Shown here: positions 6,846 through 10,174 of the stretch, one piece after another
Layout of the letters: the number at the start of each line of letters is the position of its first letter
Position numbering within the stretch: the stretch's first letter is position 1
NCBI GenBank assembly: GCA_002414185.1
Contig: DHYS01000021.1
Span: 1 to 10,174, forward strand
Length of the DNA stretch: 10,174 bases
Direction of reading: 5' to 3'
Source of the DNA: Patescibacteria group bacterium UBA5124
GTDB taxonomy: Bacteria > Patescibacteriota > Gracilibacteria > Absconditabacterales > Absconditicoccaceae
The notes under the pieces: generated by a model
Seen by the model: only the letters and a program-made list of their open reading frames with translations
What the model was told of the DNA's origin: nothing
Databases searched by the model: none
Position numbers and translations under genes: made by a program

Positions 6846-8510
6846 ATGAACTATAAAATACTTTATGAAAATCCAAATGAAGATATAATAACCAGACTCT
6901 TGAAAATCAGAAATATCGATGGAGATAATGATAATTTTCTTGATCCAAAATTACAAAATTATTGGCTAGATCCATATCTCCTACATGATATGGAGAAGAC
7001 CGTAGAAAGAATTGTCTTGGCTATCAAAAACCAGGAAAAGATTATGATTTTTGGAGACTATGATGTAGATGGCGTAACTTCCAGCTATATTTTGTACAAA
7101 TTTATCACTAAATATTTGGGACACAAAAATATAAGTATTCAGTATCCAGATAGAATCAAAGATGGGTACTGACTAAAAAAACATCACCTTGATGATATCA
7201 AATCAAAGTGAGTAGATCTTATCATCACGGTAGATAATGGTATCACTTCAATAGATGAAGCTCTTTATGCAAAAGAACTAGGTTTAGATCTTATCATCAC
7301 GGATCATCATGCTGCACTGGAACGTATTCCAGAAGGATTTGCTGTAGTTAATCCACAAATATCTCCAGAATATTCTTTTAAATGATTGGCTGGTGTCGGA
7401 GTAGCCTTTAAGGTGATCTGTGCACTTCTCGCCAAATCCAAGTTTGAACAAAGTAAAAAAAATCAGATTTTTAATTATTTTCTCCCTATTGTAGCTATAG
7501 GAACAGTTGCCGATGTTGTGCCTTTGATTTATGAAAATAGAATCATCGTCAAGAAAGGACTCGAGATGATCAATCATTCTCGTGACAAGATTCCTTCTTC
7601 GCTGAGAGGGCTTCTGGACTATCTCAATATCCAGCAAAAGATCGAAACTTTCCATATTGGATTTGTTATCGGACCAAGAATCAATGCCGGAGGAAGAATG
7701 AAATCTCCTTATGATAGTCTCTATTCACTCCTCTACTCTGGAGACAAACAACTTCCTTACTTAGAAAATATGGAAGCTATCAATACCGAAAGAAAAGCCC
7801 TTCAAGACCGCTTATTTAAGTTTGCAGAAAACAGTATCGAATTGGATAAAAAAATCCTTATCTCTTATAGTGAAGAGTTTCATGAAGGGATTGTCGGTAT
7901 TGTTTCGGGAAAACTCACAGAAAAATACAATAAACCCTCTATGGTGATGAAAGTAGATGCAGAAAGAAATATGGCAACGGCGAGTTTGAGATGACCAGAA
8001 TACTTTGATGTCATAGGTATGATCAAGACAGCAGAACATTTGTTGATGAGATTTGGAGGACATAGAGGTGCGGGTGGATTGTCTGTAAGTCTGGACAATT
8101 TGGATGCTTTGGTGGCACATTTTACCGAATACTGTGAAAAATGTATCCGCGATGAAGACCTCCAAAAATCAGTCTCTATCGATACCAAACTCTATGATCA
8201 TGAACGAGATGATGACTTATTATCCAAGATAAATCAGTTTGCACCATTTGGAGAAGGTAATGAAGAACCAATCTTTCTTATTGAAGATCTCCATATAGAA
8301 AAAATAGAAACAGTCTGATCCAAAACTAAGACCCATTTGAAAATCTATGGAAAACATGGAAACAAAAAAATGACTAGTTTATTTCGAGGAAAAGGAGAAG
8401 AAATGAATTCTAGAGGTCTCGCTAGCTGATCTACTATCAACCTAGTTGGAAAAGTAAAAAAAGATACCTTTAATGGAGGACGATATTTTGAGGGAATGGA
8501 AATAGTGTAA
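6846..8510 (+). CDS. recJ: Single-stranded-DNA-specific exonuclease RecJ
   Basis: RecJ degrades single-stranded DNA 5' to 3' and acts in recombination (RecF pathway), mismatch repair and base excision repair. The reading gives 554 residues, near the usual ~570. DHH-domain metal-binding motifs are visible: GDYDVDG (70-76, Asp71/73/75), VDNGI (Asp130) and TDHH (Asp153-His155), followed by IGTVADVVPL. The DHHA1 domain carries RFGGHRGAGG (402-411), and a C-terminal OB-fold ends in NLVGKVKKD and GRYFEGMEIV. Six TGA codons occur at 109 (DGY-G-L), 122, 180, 383, 491 and 528 and must be glycine. With the standard code the gene would split into seven pieces. ATG 6846 gives the full family N-terminus. 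Only a weak AGG lies upstream. The gene has its own upstream region and converges on the gene at 8664-9593. Confidence 0.96.
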
Positions 8511-8530
8511 CTTTCTTTGAGTACAATTTC

Positions 8531-8595
8531 AGAGAGAAGCTCTCTAAATTTTTAATTCAACTGGCAGCCTGAAAATTTTGTTCGAGCTTCTCTCT
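8531..8595 (+). other. Alternative-hairpin region downstream of recJ
   Basis: AGAGAGAAGCTC (8531-8542) is perfectly complementary over 12 bases to GAGCTTCTCTCT (8584-8595). Inside, AAATTTT and AAAATTT can extend the stem. The same left arm can instead form a small hairpin, AGAGAG-AAG-CTCTCT (8531-8545). The two folds are mutually exclusive. The long form ends near TTCAATCTTTTTTT, so it could act as a first terminator for recJ before the one at 8616-8651. Confidence 0.5.
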
Positions 8596-8615
8596 TTCAA
8601 TCTTTTTTTACTACA

Positions 8616-8651
8616 AAAAAAACGTGAGACGAAATAATCTCACGTTTTTAC
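8616..8651. terminator. Bidirectional Rho-independent terminator between convergent genes
   Basis: AAAAACGTGAGA (8618-8629) pairs perfectly with TCTCACGTTTTT (8638-8649) around an 8-nt loop. A-runs and T-runs on both sides let it end transcripts from recJ on the plus strand and from the peptidase gene on the minus strand. Confidence 0.88.
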
Positions 8652-8663
8652 TGTTTATTGCTG

Positions 8664-9593
8664 CTATTTTCTGATTTTAGCATTTGCGTACCAAAACTCA
8701 GTCAAATATAATTTCAAATCTTCTGGTAAATATGACTGCTGATCCTGTGTAAATTTATCAGGATCCATAACTATCCCCATAAAGAATGCGGCAGTCAAAT
8801 CTGCCCAATTTTCATGATACCAGATATTTTTATTTACATTATTAAGACTCGCTGAATAACTTCCAAAGGATTTAGGATATTTTTCTATCCACATAGAGAA
8901 TTTATCTAGATACTCTTTCGCATCTATAGACACTCCCTGTAATGGAAGCTGTAATTGATATCCTCTAGGTAATACAGGATTTTCTTTCCGAAAATATTCA
9001 CAGTATCCCTTCCAGTAGTAGGCACTATTTTGATAGACATGCCCAACTTCATGAAAGAAAGCATAAAGCACATATACTGGCCATACAGATTCCAACATTT
9101 TTATAATTTCCTCGGAATATGTTTTTTTTACTTCTTTCCATGGAAAATCATACAATTCTATGCTGTAATCATAAGGATTTTGATCATAAGACGTAGCATA
9201 TCCACAAGGTAATGCTAGCAAAGAGATAGCCTCTCTCCTATCTTCTGTACATACTTCACCTTCGTACGTGTATAAGTTTTCTTCAGTTACGCCTTTCTTA
9301 AACCATTGAGTTGGCTTTAAGATAATTCGTTTTAAAGGTCTTCTTCGAAGTGTTTGAATAGGAAGTGCAAGTAACCAGTATCTTATATCTACTACTATTT
9401 GCTTGTGTTCATCAGTATATACTCCTATAAATTCAATTTCTTGTATAATTTTTCTTTTTTCATTGATAGTGACCACAGCACATTCCTCAATCCAATTTTT
9501 ACGAACAAAATTCTCCACATAAGAGAAGTCTATTTTATGCTTATATAAAGCAAAAAACATCTCCATTAAATCAAAAGGCAATTTCTTTTCCAT
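8664..9593 (-). CDS. Putative HExxH zinc metallopeptidase, family not recognised
   Basis: The protein has 309 residues, no signal peptide or clear membrane segment, and ends with TAG. Residues 179-188 read FFHEVGHVYQ, an HExxH zinc-binding motif (His181, Glu182, His185) in a hydrophobic helix. HENWADLTAAFF (260-271) supplies a likely third ligand, Glu261, as in gluzincin-type peptidases where an E-x2-AD-type helix follows the first motif. The distance of 76 residues is rather long for that class. The N-terminal ~160 residues, with many Trp and Tyr, match nothing I recognise. Peptidase activity is inferred from the motif only. The gene contains about ten glycine codons, none of them TGA, and uses TAG as stop. 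It has a candidate promoter at 9658-9684 and ends at the bidirectional terminator shared with recJ. Confidence 0.8.
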   Translation of the reverse strand: MEKKLPFDLMEMFFALYKHKIDFSYVENFVRKNWIEECAVVTINEKRKIIQEIEFIGVYTDEHKQIVVDIRYWLLALPIQTLRRRPLKRIILKPTQWFKKGVTEENLYTYEGEVCTEDRREAISLLALPCGYATSYDQNPYDYSIELYDFPWKEVKKTYSEEIIKMLESVWPVYVLYAFFHEVGHVYQNSAYYWKGYCEYFRKENPVLPRGYQLQLPLQGVSIDAKEYLDKFSMWIEKYPKSFGSYSASLNNVNKNIWYHENWADLTAAFFMGIVMDPDKFTQDQQSYLPEDLKLYLTEFWYANAKIRK

Positions 9594-9657
9594 AATCTTT
9601 TATTTGTTTTTATTTTGTTTTTTACTTTTACATATCTTTACTTTTATTTCAAGTATG

Positions 9658-9684
9658 ATTATATATTTGACTTTATCTCATCAA
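9658..9684 (-). promoter_or_regulatory. Candidate promoter of the putative metallopeptidase gene
   Basis: On the minus strand a perfect TATAAT (9658-9663) lies 15 bases after TTGATG (9679-9684). The spacing is two bases shorter than ideal. The leader to ATG 9593 would be about 57 nt. Confidence 0.4.
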
Positions 9685-9699
9685 CATATTTTTGATAAT

Positions 9700-9724
9700 A
9701 AATAAAGATGCGTAATATACGCAC
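9700..9724 (-). terminator. Terminator of the small hypothetical gene
   Basis: TGCGTA (9709-9714) and TACGCA (9718-9723) form a 6-bp stem with a 3-nt loop. On the minus strand it is followed by TCTTTATTTATT, an imperfect T-tract. It lies 16 bases after the TAA stop of the gene at 9740-9982. Confidence 0.65.
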
Positions 9725-9739
9725 CTTTTTACACAATTT

Positions 9740-9982
9740 TTAATTAGTTTTTACTTTTTTTCTACTCCCTTGGTAAAATTCTTTTAATCGATTCATAGCT
9801 TCGATTGCAGCTTTACATTCAGGACCAATAGATCCTTGGGCAAATTTTTTAGGCGTAGGAGGGAGTTCATCCAATCTTCCATCTGAAATTATTCTTAGTA
9901 TAGTACTGATTTCCTTTTCTTCCCAATGATTATTTCTCAAATCTTCCAAAGGATTGTACTCCTTTTTAACTTCTACTAGCAT
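9740..9982 (-). CDS. Small hypothetical protein
   Basis: An 80-residue, charged, soluble-looking protein with no recognised family. The N-terminal half (residues 7-36) is rich in Glu and Asp and likely helical. A Pro-rich turn (LPPTPKKF, about 40-47) leads to a second helix (about 53-70) with one Cys in GPECKAAIEAMNRL, and the C-terminus is very basic (SRKKVKTN). A terminator follows its TAA stop, which supports a real gene. There is no Shine-Dalgarno and no TGA codon. The neighbours (a transposase end upstream and a putative peptidase downstream on the same strand) give no functional clue. Confidence 0.6.
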   Translation of the reverse strand: MLVEVKKEYNPLEDLRNNHWEEKEISTILRIISDGRLDELPPTPKKFAQGSIGPECKAAIEAMNRLKEFYQGSRKKVKTN

Positions 9983-10030
9983 ACTTTTATTATTTTTAGG
10001 TTTTATTACATTGTGTGTGCTGTTGCAGAG

Positions 10031-10174
10031 TTACGTTCCCATTTTTAATATAGTTTCTAGGTATTTTGCTCGCGGACTCAATTTTTTCATCCCAAACCCT
10101 AGATGTCTCCTAGAAAAGTTATAGAAGGATAGCCAATTTCGGAGCATGTAATTCGCATGAGAATATGCTCTTGA
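10031..10174 (-). mobile_element. C-terminal end of an IS481-like / integrase-core transposase, runs off window
   Basis: The minus strand is open from the window edge (10174) to TAA at 10031-10033, giving 47 residues. They read LRNWLSFYNFSRRHLGFG, then a Lys-rich stretch and SPRAKYLETIL. This is the typical end of DDE integrase-core transposases (WL-x-YN-x2-R-x-H-x2-LG-x-SP), as in the IS481/IS3 groups. The three glycines use GGG or GGA, none TGA. The end of the insertion sequence should lie between here and 9983. TGTTGCAGAG at 10021-10030 is a possible inverted-repeat tip because this family often ends in TGT, but the matching left end is outside the window. Confidence 0.75.

Noticed and set aside
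7284..8188. Three minus-strand open frames within recJ (7284-7655, 7812-8165, 7880-8188)
   Set aside because: They are antisense shadows of conserved RecJ sequence.

Overview
The window reads as a piece of an AT-rich genome that translates UGA as glycine (genetic code 25), which points to Candidatus Absconditabacteria (SR1) or Gracilibacteria (BD1-5). I cannot tell these two apart from the sequence alone. The evidence is internal. Five genes (a GH3-like fragment, pheT, a DUF5684-type membrane protein, a sortase and recJ) carry 20 in-frame TGA codons in total. Several sit where the protein family has a conserved glycine, for example NASE-G-FF in GH3 and DG-Y-G-L in RecJ. No gene here ends in TGA: complete genes stop at TAA, plus one TAG. 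With the standard code these genes would break into fragments. Shine-Dalgarno motifs are mostly absent.

Left part (1-1300): a minus-strand GH3-superfamily fragment lacks its N-terminal part. Head-to-head with it is a plus-strand C39-like cysteine peptidase interrupted by an in-frame TAG, followed by a strong palindromic terminator. Both genes look degraded. From 1447 to 3939 lies a full-length pheT (phenylalanyl-tRNA synthetase beta chain). It has its own leader hairpin and no pheS directly upstream.

Middle (3940-4483): a 544-base gene-free stretch holds the most unusual structure of the window. There are two diverged 41-bp repeats whose hairpin arms co-vary. A 414-bp segment is bounded by 26-bp inverted repeats (25 of 26 matching). 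Inside it are several further hairpins and a GC-richer core that could fold as a pseudoknot. It looks like a non-coding MITE-like or structured-RNA element.

From 4484 to 6674 three minus-strand genes are separated by Rho-independent terminators, so they are probably single-gene transcripts: a small DUF5684-like membrane protein, a membrane-anchored sortase with a good promoter, and a polytopic membrane protein of unknown function. The plus-strand recJ (6846-8510) handles single-strand DNA 5'-3' degradation in repair and recombination. It converges on a minus-strand HExxH putative metallopeptidase (8664-9593), with a shared bidirectional terminator and an extra alternative-hairpin region between them. 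A small hypothetical gene (9740-9982) and the C-terminal end of an IS481-like/integrase-core transposase (10031-10174, running off the window) close the right side.

The genes do not form one pathway: housekeeping genes (pheT, recJ), cell-surface genes (sortase, membrane proteins) and decaying or mobile accessory DNA are interspersed.
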